Shown: piece after piece, positions 12,322-21,026 of the stretch
How positions within the stretch are numbered: position 1 is the first letter of the stretch
Layout of the letters: every line of letters starts with the position of its first letter
NCBI RefSeq assembly: GCF_018863415.1
Contig: NZ_JAHKSN010000001.1
Coordinates: 248,001 to 312,000 of the forward strand
Direction of reading: 5' to 3'
DNA from: Deinococcus aestuarii
Lineage (GTDB): Bacteria; Deinococcota; Deinococci; Deinococcales; Deinococcaceae
DNA length: 64,000 bases
The notes under the pieces: generated by a model
Told to the model about the DNA's origin: nothing
The model's database searches: none
What the model saw: the letters and a program-made list of their open reading frames with translations, nothing else
Program-made: the position numbers and the translations under genes

Positions 12322-13995
12322 ATGGCGTTTTTGTCGGTCCTGCTCCTCGTCCTGGCGTTCTTCGTGGGGAGCCTGCCGCTGGGCCACTGGCTGCTTTCCC
12401 GCATGGGCGTGGACCCGCGCGTGAACAACGCCTACAACCTCGGCGTGGAGAACGTGCTACGGCGGGTCGGGCCGGGGCTGGCGGCGGCGAGCGCGGGGTT
12501 GGATTTCTCCAAGGGGTTCCTCGCCGTGCTGATGGCGTCCTCGCTCGGCTCCCGCGAGCTGTGCGTCCTCGCCGCCCTCGCCGCGTACCTGGGGCACCTC
12601 AACCCGCCGCGTGCCCTGTACGGGGGAGTGCCGCCGCGTGGACGGGGGAACCTCGTCTTGTTCGGCGTCCTCGCCGGGCTCGCCGTGGCGGGTGGGGTGA
12701 ATTTTTGGATCGCCGCGCTGCCCGTGGTCGTGTATGCCGCCGTGGTCGGCTACTGGGGCTACGTGAGCGCCGCGACCGTCCTCGGGCTGCTCGCCTTCGC
12801 CCTTTTGGTGGCGGTGTCGCCGCTGGGAATTCCGGCCAAGCTGGGCGCTCTCGGCCTCCTCGTGGCGGCGACGTGGCGCTTCAAGGAGAACCTGGGGCGC
12901 ATCCTCGACGGCACCGAGCCGCGCGTGGGCGAGGACGTGCCGGTGGCGGGCAAGCGGGACGATCAGGTCGTCACCGCCTTCATGATCCACCCGATGACGC
13001 TGGAGAACTTCTGGGTCACGCGCCGCTTCTCGTGGATGAAGCCCCTCGTCGAGCGCGGCGTGATCAGCGAGGCGAGCGTTCGCCACATGGCAGCGAACCT
13101 GCGGCCCATGAAGATCGGGGAACTCCACGGCATCAAGACCAATGAGGGCAAGGAGATTCGCTGTTACCTCCTGAGCAGCCCCCTCCTTCCCGACGTGTTC
13201 ACCTCCGACCCTGACCTCGCCACCCGCCGCGCCATCGAGGGCGCCCGGCTCGCGCAGGAACTCGGGGCGGAGGTGTTCGGGCTCGGCGCTTTCTGGTCGG
13301 TCGTGGGCAACAAGGGGGTGGACGTGCAGGCCGCCGTGCCCGACCTCACGATCACGAACGGCGGCGCGTACACGAGCGGCACGGTCAAGGCCGCCATCCC
13401 CGGCATCCTGCACCACTTTCAGGAGACGGGGCGGGACCTGGGGCAGGCCACGGCGGGCATCGTGGGCGCGAACGGGGTGGTCGCCTTCGGCATCGCGCGG
13501 ACCATCGCCCCGCAGGTGGGCAAGGTCATCATGATCGGGCGGGATATGGAGAGGCTGGAGCGGAGTGCCGCGACCCTGCGCCGCGCCGTGAAGGACACCG
13601 AGATCGTCACGACGACGAGTTACGACACGCTGCGCGAGGCCGACCTGATCTTCAGCGCGACGAGCGATCCGAACCCCGTCATCTTCCCGCAGCACGTCAA
13701 GCCCGGCGCCTGGATTTTCGACGAGGGGCGCCCCGCCGACGTTCATGAGAGCGTGCTGGACGTTCCCGGCGTGCGCGTGATTCCCGGCGGCGTGGTGCGC
13801 CCGCCCGGCGGCATGACGAGCAACATCGACCTGCAATTCGGGGAGGGCGCGGTGCCCGCCTGCCTCGCCGAGACCCTGATCATCGCGGCGACCGGGGAGC
13901 ACCACCGCAAGAGCCTGGGGCCGCAAACACTCACCGAGAACATCAATTTCTTCGTGGAACAGGCGGAGCGGCTGGGCTTTCAGGTCGTGGACTGA
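12322..13995 (+). CDS. PlsY-like membrane domain fused to acyl-ACP-reductase-like domain
   Basis: Two-part protein of about 557 residues. Residues 1-205 are a polytopic membrane domain like the glycerol-3-phosphate acyltransferase PlsY: GSLPLGHWLL and NLGVENVLRR match motif 1, and LAAYLGHLNPP leads into motif 2. The usual GGKG phosphate loop is replaced by PPRGRGN. Residues 210-557 resemble the cyanobacterial long-chain acyl-ACP reductase: NGGAYTSGTV, the nucleotide-binding GIVGANGVVAFGIAR, IFSATSDPNPVI and VIPGGVVRPPGG. That family makes fatty aldehydes from acyl-ACP with NADPH. The start at 12322 is chosen because TAGAAT (12309-12314) lies 7 nt upstream and overlaps the earlier ATG at 12313. 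Confidence 0.75.
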   Translation: MAFLSVLLLVLAFFVGSLPLGHWLLSRMGVDPRVNNAYNLGVENVLRRVGPGLAAASAGLDFSKGFLAVLMASSLGSRELCVLAALAAYLGHLNPPRALYGGVPPRGRGNLVLFGVLAGLAVAGGVNFWIAALPVVVYAAVVGYWGYVSAATVLGLLAFALLVAVSPLGIPAKLGALGLLVAATWRFKENLGRILDGTEPRVGEDVPVAGKRDDQVVTAFMIHPMTLENFWVTRRFSWMKPLVERGVISEASVRHMAANLRPMKIGELHGIKTNEGKEIRCYLLSSPLLPDVFTSDPDLATRRAIEGARLAQELGAEVFGLGAFWSVVGNKGVDVQAAVPDLTITNGGAYTSGTVKAAIPGILHHFQETGRDLGQATAGIVGANGVVAFGIARTIAPQVGKVIMIGRDMERLERSAATLRRAVKDTEIVTTTSYDTLREADLIFSATSDPNPVIFPQHVKPGAWIFDEGRPADVHESVLDVPGVRVIPGGVVRPPGGMTSNIDLQFGEGAVPACLAETLIIAATGEHHRKSLGPQTLTENINFFVEQAERLGFQVVD

Positions 13996-14075
13996 GGCGG
14001 GGGCCCCTCCTCCCGCAAGGGCCCGTCAGCAAACTTACCCTCGGCCCGACCGTGCGGACCCTATCCTTCCCGGAG

Positions 14076-15638
14076 ATGGCCGCGCCCCCCCTGCGTTCCC
14101 GACGCCGAACATTCCGGCTCACTCTCGGCACTCTGACGCTTGCCGGACTCGGCCTGCTTGGACGCGCGGACGCGGTGGGCTCGGAATTCCCGCTGGGGCT
14201 GGGCACCGTGCTGCCACCCTCGCCGCTCAACCCCGCCGCGCTGACGTGTCCCGTCCCCACCGACCCCCTCGAACTCGCCCTCTGGCGGGTGACGACCGAG
14301 GGCGGGCGGGCGGACCACTCGTGCGGCAACGCCTTCGCGGGCTTCCTGCGAACGCCGCGCGTGAACGGACAACCCGACGCCTTCGACGTGACGGCGGAGC
14401 AGATCCGGCAGGCCCGCTCGGAGGTTCTCCTCGCCAACATGGAGTGGCACGCGGGGGAGGAGCGCCCGGGCTGGACCTTCGCCCAGGCGGCCCGGAGCCT
14501 GTACGGGCGGGTGCGGGCCAATCCCGCCGCCTACCCGCAGGGCATGACCGTCAAGGTGGCGCTGGGCGGCTTTCCCGACCTGGGCCGCGAGGACGGCGCC
14601 ACCCAGGCCCTCGAACTCGTGCGGGACCTGACGCGGCTCGGCGTCCCCCTGAACGACGCGCGGGTGGGGTGGCGGCTGGACGTGGCGAACTACCGCTACT
14701 TCCCGCATAGCCACGTGAAGCTGCACGTGATCGACGGGCAGGACCTCACCGTCTCCGGCTACAACTTCACCGTCTGGCACCTGCCAGGCACCGAGCGGGG
14801 CGGGCGCGACCTTCACGACCTCGGCCTGCGGATGCGCGGCCCGGTCGCGCAAGATGGTGTGGCCGTGTTCGACGACCTGTGGCGCAACTCGCGGCAGGTG
14901 CGCTGCCCGGAGAACGTGGCGGCGGACGAGGTGGCGCGGCGGTGCTTCGTGGGCGAGCCCGGTCCCCCCACCCACCCGGACGCGGCCCGGAGCCTTGAGG
15001 TGGCGGGTGACTCGCGCGCCTTCATGCTTTACCGCCGCCCGGGTTTCGACCAGGCCGACCGGGCGCAGGTGGCGCTGATCGGCGCGGCGCGGCAGAACAT
15101 CGACCTGATGCAGGCGGAGTTCAGCCCCTCGCTGGGGTGCTGGTCCGCCTACCTCCAGCCGCAGGACTGCCCGGTGGGCCGCTGGCCGGTGTACCTCGGC
15201 GCCGTCCTGCACGCGATGGAGCGCGGGGTAAGGGTCCGCGCGCTGATGGTGGACTACGGCATCGACCGCGTTCCCAACCGCAGCGGCGTCGCCCTCCTCC
15301 GGCTGGAGGCGCGGCGGCGCGGCATCGAGGACCGTTTCGAGGCGCGGTACGTCACCTTCGGGATGCACACGAAGGCGTACACGGTGGACGACCGCATGGT
15401 GCTGGCGGGCAGCATGAACTTCCACTTCTCCGCCTGGGGGTCTCTGGGGCTGAACGAGGCGATGCTCGCCACGACCGACGCGGGGGCGGTGGCCGAGCAG
15501 CGGGCGAGGTTCGAGGACATGTGGGCGCACCACAGCCGCGAGGTCCCGCAGGAGTGGTGGATGCGGAACGTGGAGCCGGGGTTGGGGGAAGCTCAGCCGC
15601 AGACCGGGCCTAGAGTGAGGCATGACCGCGACCCGTGA
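14076..15638 (+). CDS. Secreted phospholipase D-like protein
   Basis: Phospholipase D superfamily protein of 520 residues with two HKD motifs: HVKLHVIDGQDLTVSGYNF near residue 220 and HTKAYTVDDRMVLAGSMNF near residue 440. The two halves should form one active site acting on phosphodiesters. An arginine-rich start and a hydrophobic stretch (LTLGTLTLAGLGLLG) ending in ADA look like an export signal, and paired cysteines (for example LTCPVP, HSCGN, VRCPENV, RRCFVG, LGCWS, QDCPVG) fit an extracytoplasmic protein. TATCCT lies 8 nt before the ATG; an in-frame GTG at 14052 is the alternative. The last 17 nt overlap the next gene. Confidence 0.85.
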   Translation: MAAPPLRSRRRTFRLTLGTLTLAGLGLLGRADAVGSEFPLGLGTVLPPSPLNPAALTCPVPTDPLELALWRVTTEGGRADHSCGNAFAGFLRTPRVNGQPDAFDVTAEQIRQARSEVLLANMEWHAGEERPGWTFAQAARSLYGRVRANPAAYPQGMTVKVALGGFPDLGREDGATQALELVRDLTRLGVPLNDARVGWRLDVANYRYFPHSHVKLHVIDGQDLTVSGYNFTVWHLPGTERGGRDLHDLGLRMRGPVAQDGVAVFDDLWRNSRQVRCPENVAADEVARRCFVGEPGPPTHPDAARSLEVAGDSRAFMLYRRPGFDQADRAQVALIGAARQNIDLMQAEFSPSLGCWSAYLQPQDCPVGRWPVYLGAVLHAMERGVRVRALMVDYGIDRVPNRSGVALLRLEARRRGIEDRFEARYVTFGMHTKAYTVDDRMVLAGSMNFHFSAWGSLGLNEAMLATTDAGAVAEQRARFEDMWAHHSREVPQEWWMRNVEPGLGEAQPQTGPRVRHDRDP

Positions 15639-16170
15639 GGACTGGCAAAGAGCCTGCGTGATCGAGCCCCCGCCCGGCTACACCCCCCACATCGGCGTTC
15701 TCGTCGCCATGCTGCACTACGCCCGCCTCACCACCCTGGAAGCGGTCGCGGGCCTGGGCGTGGAGGAACTGGACGCCACCCCACCGGGCTTTTCCAACTC
15801 CATCGGAACACTGCTCGCCCACATCGCGGCGGTGGACCGGGTGTACCAGCGCCTGAGTTTCGAGAACCGGGACTTCGACGAGGGGGAGGAGGCCGTCTAC
15901 GGCGGGGCCCTCAGCTTCGGGCAGGCAGGCGAGCGCGTGCGGGGTCTTCCGCTGAAGCACTACCTGGGCGAGTTGGAAGCCGCCCGCGCCGACACCCTCG
16001 CCGAACTCGCCCGCCGCGACGACGCCTGGCTGGCCTCCCGCCTCCAGGTGCCCGGCTTCGACTACCCCAACCACCACTGGGCCTGGTTTCACGTCATGGA
16101 GGACGAGGTGAGCCACCGGGGACAGATTCGGATTCTCCGCAAGGCGCTGAAGGCCCAGGCACAACGCTGA
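15622..16170 (+). CDS. DinB-family protein
   Basis: Protein of 182 residues with a four-helix-bundle DinB pattern: [20 protein letters not shown], then [16 protein letters not shown] (first metal histidine) and [20 protein letters not shown] (two more histidines), the usual metal triad. The family is expanded in Deinococcus and includes metal-dependent thiol transferases. TAGAGT stands 5 nt before the ATG, inside the end of the phospholipase-like gene, so it probably has its own leaderless promoter. The substrate is unknown. Confidence 0.85.
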   Translation: MTATREDWQRACVIEPPPGYTPHIGVLVAMLHYARLTTLEAVAGLGVEELDATPPGFSNSIGTLLAHIAAVDRVYQRLSFENRDFDEGEEAVYGGALSFGQAGERVRGLPLKHYLGELEAARADTLAELARRDDAWLASRLQVPGFDYPNHHWAWFHVMEDEVSHRGQIRILRKALKAQAQR

Positions 16171-16234
16171 GGTTGTGCTGGCCGCTGGCCGCCCCCGGGA
16201 CTTCCCGCACCGCTCCTGCCCGTAAACTGGGGGC

Positions 16235-16258
16235 ATGTCGGGGGCCCCTCATGGTTGA
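16235..16258 (+). CDS. Seven-residue leaderless frame overlapping ispH start
   Basis: ATG at 16235 stands 6 nt after TAAACT (16223-16228), the geometry used by leaderless genes here. It reads MSGAPHG and stops with TGA at 16256-16258, 3 nt past the ispH ATG in a different frame. It could couple ispH translation to initiation at the 5' end, or could mark a sequencing frameshift in the ispH N-terminus. Coding status is inferred from position only. Confidence 0.35.
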   Translation: MSGAPHG

Positions 16259-17246
16259 ACGCATTCACCTCGCCAAGCCGCGCGGCTTCTGCGCCGGGGT
16301 GGTCATGGCGATTGGGGCGGTCGAGAAGGCCGCCCGCACCGAAGACAAACCCGTCACCGTCTACCACTCCATCGTCCACAACCACACGGTCGTGGAGCGG
16401 CTGGAGCAGGGGCACGACGTCCACTTCGTCGAGAGCCTGGACGACATCTCGGCGCTGCCCGCCGGGAGCGAGACGGTCGTCTTCAGCGCCCACGGCATCA
16501 GCCCGGCGGTGCGCGAGCGGGCGCGCACACTCGGCCTCGCCACCATCGACGCGACCTGCCCCCTCGTCACCAAGGTCCACACCGAGGCCAAGAAGTACGC
16601 CCGCGAGGGCTACACCATCCTGCTCATCGGCGACAGCGCCCGGCACCAGGAGGTCATCGGCACGCGCGGCGAGGCGCCCGAGCACACCGTCGTGGTCGGC
16701 GTTCTCGGCAAGAGGGGCGAGGGGCTGCACGACCCGCACACGGTCGAGGTGCCCGACCCCGAGCGGGTGGTGGTCCTGACCCAGACGACCCTCAGCGTGG
16801 ACGACACGCGGCGCACGGTGGACATCCTCAAGGCCCGCTTCCCGGCGTTGGTCGTGCCGCCCAGCGAGGACCTGTGCTACGCGACGAAGAACCGCCAGGA
16901 CGCGGTGAAGGCCATCGCGCCTCGGGTGGACGCCTTCCTGGTGCTCACGAGCACGCACTCCAGCAACGGGATGCGGCTGCTCGAACTCGCCCGCGAGACC
17001 TGCGGGCGGGCCGAGCGGCTGGAGACGGAGGCCGACCTCGCCGGGGTGGACCTGACGGGCGTGCGGTCCCTCGGCATCACGAGCGCGGCGAGCACGCCGG
17101 ACGACCTCGTGCAGAACGTGGTCGCCCACTTCCGCCGCCTCAACCCGGCCCTCGTGGTCATCGAGGAGGGCGAGTGGGAGAACATCGAGTTCCGCGAGCC
17201 GAAGAAGATTCTGCCGACGCAGGAGTTGCCGCGCACGCTGCGGTGA
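16251..17246 (+). CDS. ispH: 4-hydroxy-3-methylbut-2-enyl diphosphate reductase
   Basis: Last enzyme of the MEP isoprenoid pathway, 331 residues; reduces HMBPP to IPP and DMAPP with a 4Fe-4S cluster. The three cluster cysteines are in PRGFCAGV (Cys14), IDATCPLV and [28 protein letters not shown] and STHSSNG carry the substrate histidines and serines. IspH needs reduced ferredoxin or flavodoxin, which the two ferredoxin reductases upstream could help supply. The ATG at 16251 has no Shine-Dalgarno sequence; a tiny frame overlaps it. The product feeds carotenoid and quinone synthesis. Confidence 0.97.
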   Translation: MVERIHLAKPRGFCAGVVMAIGAVEKAARTEDKPVTVYHSIVHNHTVVERLEQGHDVHFVESLDDISALPAGSETVVFSAHGISPAVRERARTLGLATIDATCPLVTKVHTEAKKYAREGYTILLIGDSARHQEVIGTRGEAPEHTVVVGVLGKRGEGLHDPHTVEVPDPERVVVLTQTTLSVDDTRRTVDILKARFPALVVPPSEDLCYATKNRQDAVKAIAPRVDAFLVLTSTHSSNGMRLLELARETCGRAERLETEADLAGVDLTGVRSLGITSAASTPDDLVQNVVAHFRRLNPALVVIEEGEWENIEFREPKKILPTQELPRTLR

Positions 17247-17262
17247 GGGCTTGTGGCCTGTC

Positions 17263-17355
17263 GCGGGGAGCTTGTGGAAAAGGAAGGGTCGGAGACATAG
17301 ATCATGTCTCCGACCTTCTTTTGCCTCTACAAGCCACGGGCCACAAGCTCCCCGC
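17263..17355. repeat. Inverted repeat framing a terminator
   Basis: Outer arms GCGGGGAGCTTGTGG (17263-17277) and its exact complement (17341-17355) flank the terminator at 17287-17322. The segment 17329-17344 is the reverse complement of GTGGCCCGTGGCTTGT at 32396-32411, so this is a member of a dispersed repeat family. Confidence 0.7.
17287..17322. terminator. Bidirectional terminator between ispH and 17362 gene
   Basis: Perfect 12-bp stem GGTCGGAGACAT / ATGTCTCCGACC with a 5-nt loop, followed by TTCTTTT on the plus strand and preceded by a short purine stretch. It sits between convergent genes. Confidence 0.85.
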
Positions 17356-17361
17356 CTCCCC

Positions 17362-18243
17362 CTACCCCGCCTGGATATACCCCGTCTTGACGAACTCCTG
17401 AATCATCGGCTCCAGGTCATGCAGGGCGGCGTCGGCGCGCAGGGCGTGTTCGGCGGGCGAGAGCCCTTCGCGCAGGGCCCGCAGGAAGGCCAGCCCCGCC
17501 GTGCCGTGCCGGGCGCGGAAGGTGAGGTACACGTCGGTGATGGGGTTCACGGCGTCCCTCCCCCGCAGGGTGAGGTCGTACTGGCGGTGCGCCCACCCGG
17601 CGAGGCTGCGCGGCAGGATCAGGGTCTGCGGTCGCAGGGGCGCGGGAAAGGCCCCCTCGTAGGGCAGGGTGGCGGGCATCGTGGCGACGATCTGGCCCCG
17701 GGCATAGAAGATCGCGCCGGTGGGCCGCGCGTGCAGCCCCGTGAAGTCCTCGGTGAGGTTGAACTTCCAGGCCCGCGAGCCGATCCCGCTCAGGACGTGC
17801 GCCAGCGTGGGGGCCAGGGCGTACGCGCCCAGGGCGGCCCCCTGCTCGTAGAGGTGCAGCAGGTCGCCGAGGGCCTGCTCACCCGTCGCGCCCGAGGCGG
17901 CGGCGGTCACCGTGCGGCCCTCGAACAGCAGGACGTAGGCGTTCTGCTCGCCCAGAGAGGCGTGCAGGTACCCGCACCACGCCCCGTCGTGCAGGGACTT
18001 GAGAAAGGCGTGCAGGTCGCAAAACCGCGTGCTCAGGCCCAGGTGCGTCGGGGGCACCTGCGGCAGGAAGCGGGCCAGGAAGGGCTCGGCGCCCGGGAAC
18101 ATGGGCCGCAGTTCGGGGACGAGTTCGTCCAGCTCCTCGGACGGGTCCTCGGCAGGCTCGCCCGGGGGCAGGGAGGACGGAAGGTGGACCTGACGGCGGC
18201 GGCCCTGGCGGTCGGGCTGGCGGGGCTCCTCGGGCGGGGTCAC
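17362..18243 (-). CDS. Uncharacterised protein next to gamma-carbonic anhydrase
   Basis: Protein of 293 residues; family not recognised. The first 60 residues are charged and proline-rich (probably disordered). The rest looks like a globular alpha/beta domain with THLGLSTRFCDLHAFLKSLHDGAWCGYLHASLGEQNAYVLLFEGR and a Gly/Ala-rich helix region, then a helical end. The pattern of effector-like strands followed by helices recalls proteins that sit in polarity or signalling complexes, but this is weak. It starts with GTG at 18243, overlapping the stop of the carbonic-anhydrase-like gene by 4 nt, so the two are translationally coupled. Confidence 0.75.
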   Translation of the reverse strand: MTPPEEPRQPDRQGRRRQVHLPSSLPPGEPAEDPSEELDELVPELRPMFPGAEPFLARFLPQVPPTHLGLSTRFCDLHAFLKSLHDGAWCGYLHASLGEQNAYVLLFEGRTVTAAASGATGEQALGDLLHLYEQGAALGAYALAPTLAHVLSGIGSRAWKFNLTEDFTGLHARPTGAIFYARGQIVATMPATLPYEGAFPAPLRPQTLILPRSLAGWAHRQYDLTLRGRDAVNPITDVYLTFRARHGTAGLAFLRALREGLSPAEHALRADAALHDLEPMIQEFVKTGYIQAG

Positions 18244-18773
18244 CGTGCGACCTCTGCGGCCCCTTCTACGGGCACGGGAGCCAGACCCTTCCGGTAACGG
18301 GCCCCATTTTCTACGTAGCGCGCGGCGTTGGTGGGGGCGTCCACCGGGCGGACCACCCGGGCGGGCACCCCCACGGCGAGCATCCCGTCCGGGACGTGCT
18401 GGCCTTCCCGCAAGAGCGCCCCCGCCGCGAGCACCGCGCCCGCCCCCAGGCTGGAACCGTTGAGCATCACCGCCCCCATGCCCACCAGGCTGCCCGGCGC
18501 GCAACGGGCCCCGTGGACGACGGCGCGGTGGCCGACCGTCACGTCCGAGTCGAGCACACAGGGGTAACCCGCGTCGGTGTGGAGCACGGCCCCGTCCTGC
18601 ACGTTGCAGCGCGGGCCGATCACGATGGGTTCGATGTCGCCCCGCACCACGACACCGAACCACACGCTGGCCTCCTCCCCCACCGTCACGCGGCCGATCA
18701 GGTCGGCGCTGGGGGCGAGAAACGCGGTGGGGTGGAGCTGGGGACATTCGCCGTCGAGGGCGTAGAGCGGCAT
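18240..18773 (-). CDS. Gamma-carbonic-anhydrase-like hexapeptide protein
   Basis: Left-handed beta-helix protein of 177 residues with hexapeptide repeats (LIGRVTVGEEASVWFGVVVRG, CNVQDGAVLHTD, VTVGHRAVVHGA). The three zinc histidines of the gamma class are seen in LHTD, VGHRAVVHG. It would form a trimer with metal sites between subunits. Members range from true carbonic anhydrases to YrdA-like and PaaY-like proteins of unknown or thioesterase function. GGAGG lies 4 nt upstream of ATG, so this gene has a Shine-Dalgarno start. Confidence 0.88.
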   Translation of the reverse strand: MPLYALDGECPQLHPTAFLAPSADLIGRVTVGEEASVWFGVVVRGDIEPIVIGPRCNVQDGAVLHTDAGYPCVLDSDVTVGHRAVVHGARCAPGSLVGMGAVMLNGSSLGAGAVLAAGALLREGQHVPDGMLAVGVPARVVRPVDAPTNAARYVENGARYRKGLAPVPVEGAAEVAR

Positions 18774-18805
18774 GGGGCCTCCGGGAAAGGGGGTGGGGGG
18801 GAAAG

Positions 18806-19231
18806 TTACGCCCGCCCCACCGGGGGGACAGACGCCAGGGCAACGCGCAGAAGCTCGCGGTCTTCGGGGTAGGTCAGCCGGGCCGCCGCCTCGCCTGGGG
18901 AGAAAAATCCCCCTTCCGTGAAGGTGGCTTCCAGGGTGGTGGGGGAACCGGGCTCGGCCCGCATGACGAACCAGAAGATCACCCGCGCCTCGCCCCGGTC
19001 GTTCGTGTAGCGCGTCTCGGGCAGGGGGCCCAGGATGTCGGCCGTGACGCCCGTCTCCTCCTGCACCTCGCGCACGGCGGTCTGCGTCAGCGTCTCGCCC
19101 GGTTCGACGTGGCCCTTGGGAAAGGCCCAGGCACCGCCGCGGTAGCGCACGAGGAGCACGCGGCCCTCCGGATTCAGCACGACGCCGCCCGCGCCGGGGG
19201 TGGCGCCGGGCGGGAATGACGGGGAAGGCAT
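18806..19231 (-). CDS. Nudix hydrolase
   Basis: Hydrolase of 141 residues for nucleoside diphosphates linked to another moiety. The full Nudix box is present: GHVEPGETLTQTAVREVQEE followed by TGV, near residues 46-68. Deinococcus genomes carry many Nudix paralogues. The start at 19231 is chosen over an upstream in-frame ATG because TATACT (minus strand, 19238-19243) lies 6 nt upstream. Substrate unknown; the compact form and the FPKGHVEPGE block suggest an Ap4A-type or general house-cleaning role. Confidence 0.9.
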   Translation of the reverse strand: MPSPSFPPGATPGAGGVVLNPEGRVLLVRYRGGAWAFPKGHVEPGETLTQTAVREVQEETGVTADILGPLPETRYTNDRGEARVIFWFVMRAEPGSPTTLEATFTEGGFFSPGEAAARLTYPEDRELLRVALASVPPVGRA

Positions 19232-19279
19232 GGGCGGAGTATACGTGACCCCCCCCACCATCATCACCAGGCAGACCTG

Positions 19280-19309
19280 TTCACGTGGAGGCAGTGAACG
19301 TGCGATACT
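19280..19309 (+). promoter_or_regulatory. Cold-shock gene promoter with dyad
   Basis: TTCACG (19280-19285), 18-nt spacer, GATACT (19304-19309), followed by a leader of about 80 nt as is common for cold-shock genes. GTTCAC (19279-19284) and GTGAAC (19294-19299) form a perfect dyad across the -35 region and may be an operator. Confidence 0.55.
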
Positions 19310-19336
19310 TCGCTTGTCTCCAGTCCGACCCCATCC

Positions 19337-19369
<33 letters not shown>

Positions 19370-19397
19370 CCGTGACGTGTGAGATGCAAGGAGAGTT

Positions 19398-19670
19398 ATG
19401 GCTCAAGGTCGAGTGAAGTGGTTTAACGTCGAAAAAGGTTACGGGTTTATCGAGCATCCCGGCAACCCCGACGTGTTCGTGCACTACAGCGCCATCCAGA
19501 GCGGCGGGTTTCGCAAGCTGAACGAGGGCGACGAGGTTGAGTTCGAGGTCGAGGCAGGCCAGGGCAGCAAGGGCCCCCAGGCCAAGAACGTCGTCGTGAC
19601 GAACGCCGCGCCCGCCCCGATGGGGGGCAGCAACATGGGCGGCAACCGGGGTGGCGGCAGCCGCTGGTAA
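19398..19670 (+). CDS. Cold shock protein
   Basis: RNA/single-stranded-DNA-binding protein of 90 residues: a CspA-type OB fold with RNP1 KGYGFIE and RNP2 VFVHYSAI, followed by a 20-residue Gly/Asn/Arg-rich tail (residues 70-90) that is longer than the usual 66-70-residue Csp. AAGGAGAG 5-6 nt before the ATG is a strong ribosome binding site. Expected role is as an RNA chaperone; the tail may add RNA contacts. Confidence 0.95.
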   Translation: MAQGRVKWFNVEKGYGFIEHPGNPDVFVHYSAIQSGGFRKLNEGDEVEFEVEAGQGSKGPQAKNVVVTNAAPAPMGGSNMGGNRGGGSRW

Positions 19671-19692
19671 TTGGATTCCCCACCGGGGTTCG

Positions 19693-19728
19693 GGGGTGAG
19701 CGCCGCGCCGCGTTCGCCCCTTTCGTTT
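19693..19728 (+). terminator. Terminator after cold-shock gene
   Basis: Ten-pair stem (two G-T pairs) between 19693-19702 and 19711-19720, loop of 8 nt, then TTTCGTTT. Confidence 0.65.
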
Positions 19729-19835
19729 GGGCACGGGCGTGACCGGGGCCGGATGGGGACCACCCCCCTCCCCACCACCCGACGTGTGGCGGCAGATGCG
19801 GTCCGCCCGCCCGGCCCCGGCCCTAGGATGCGTTC

Positions 19836-21008
19836 ATGACCGAGCGGCCCGACCCGACAGTCTCCCCACCCCTCCCGCCCGGTCCCCCAGCGCAGGAGTT
19901 CCCCCGAGAAGCCACGGCGGTGGCCGACCTCCCCACCGCCCCAACGGTGACGGCTCACCCCATGAGCTTTACCGGGCAATCGGGCGAGTACTTCCGCATC
20001 TGGATCGTAAATATCGCGCTGACCGTCGTGACGCTGGGGCTGTACCTCCCCTGGGCGCGGGTGCGGCAGCGGCAGTATTTCTACGGGCACACCTGGCTGG
20101 ACGGGCAGAACTTCGAGTACACGGCCAGTCCCCTCGCCCTGCTGCGCGGTTACCTGATCGTGGGGGCCTTTTTCCTGGCCTATACCCTCGCCACCAACCT
20201 GCAATTCCAGGGGTGGGAGGTCGTCGCCGGGGTGATCGGCGTGCTGTTCGTCGCGCTGTACCCGTGGCTGGTGATGAAGTCGCTGCGCTTCCTCGCGGTG
20301 AGCACCACGCACCGGGGCCTGCGCTTCCGGCACCACGGGCGGTCCGTCGGAGCCTACACGTCCTACGGGCTGGCGAACGTTGCGGCGGTGCTCTCGGGCG
20401 GGCTGGCCCTGCCGTGGGCGTGGTTCATGCAGCGGCGCTATCAGGTCGAGAACGCCGCGTACGGGAGCGCCCGGGCGACGTTCCGGGGGGACGTGGGCGA
20501 CTTCTACGTGATCGGGCTGACGGGGCTGGCGGTGGCGATTGGGGGCGGGGTGCTGCTCGCCGTCCCGGTGATCGCGCTGCTGGTTGGCCTGGGGGTCCTG
20601 GGGGACTTCGATGTGGTGGGGGGCCTGCCCGGGCCGGGCGTGATCGCGGGCATCGCCGTCCTTTACGCGGGGCTGCTGGCCCTCTATGCCGTTGCCTGGC
20701 AGTACGTCCGCGCGGCCACCCTGCGCCTCGTCCTCAACCGGGTGGAGGTCGGCGGGGTGGTGCGGACGCAGGCCACCTTCAGCCCGTGGCGACTGGTGTG
20801 GATCGGGGTGTCGAACACGGTGGTCCAGCTTCTCACGCTGGGCCTCGCCACCCCCTGGGCCGCCGTCCGCCGCACCCGCTACGTGATGTCGGGGGTGCAG
20901 GTGCGGTCCATTCAGAGTCTGGACGCCTTCTGCGCCGATTTCACGCCCGAGGAAAGCGCCCTGGGTGAGGCGGCCACCGAACTGCTCGACATCAACCTGG
21001 GCTTCTGA
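19836..21008 (+). CDS. DUF898 (YjgN-type) membrane protein
   Basis: Polytopic membrane protein of 390 residues with a disordered Pro-rich start (residues 1-45) and then two related halves, each with the DUF898 hallmark: GEYFRIWIVNIALTVVTLGLYLPWARVRQRQY and a later WRLVWIGVSNTVVQLLTLGLATPWAAVRRTRY. Function is not known. In many genomes this family sits beside an M48 metallopeptidase, exactly as here (19-nt gap), so the pair probably acts together in the envelope. TAGGAT 6 nt upstream of the ATG marks a leaderless start. Confidence 0.88.
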   Translation: MTERPDPTVSPPLPPGPPAQEFPREATAVADLPTAPTVTAHPMSFTGQSGEYFRIWIVNIALTVVTLGLYLPWARVRQRQYFYGHTWLDGQNFEYTASPLALLRGYLIVGAFFLAYTLATNLQFQGWEVVAGVIGVLFVALYPWLVMKSLRFLAVSTTHRGLRFRHHGRSVGAYTSYGLANVAAVLSGGLALPWAWFMQRRYQVENAAYGSARATFRGDVGDFYVIGLTGLAVAIGGGVLLAVPVIALLVGLGVLGDFDVVGGLPGPGVIAGIAVLYAGLLALYAVAWQYVRAATLRLVLNRVEVGGVVRTQATFSPWRLVWIGVSNTVVQLLTLGLATPWAAVRRTRYVMSGVQVRSIQSLDAFCADFTPEESALGEAATELLDINLGF

Positions 21009-21026
21009 GCCCCGCGAGGCGAACCC

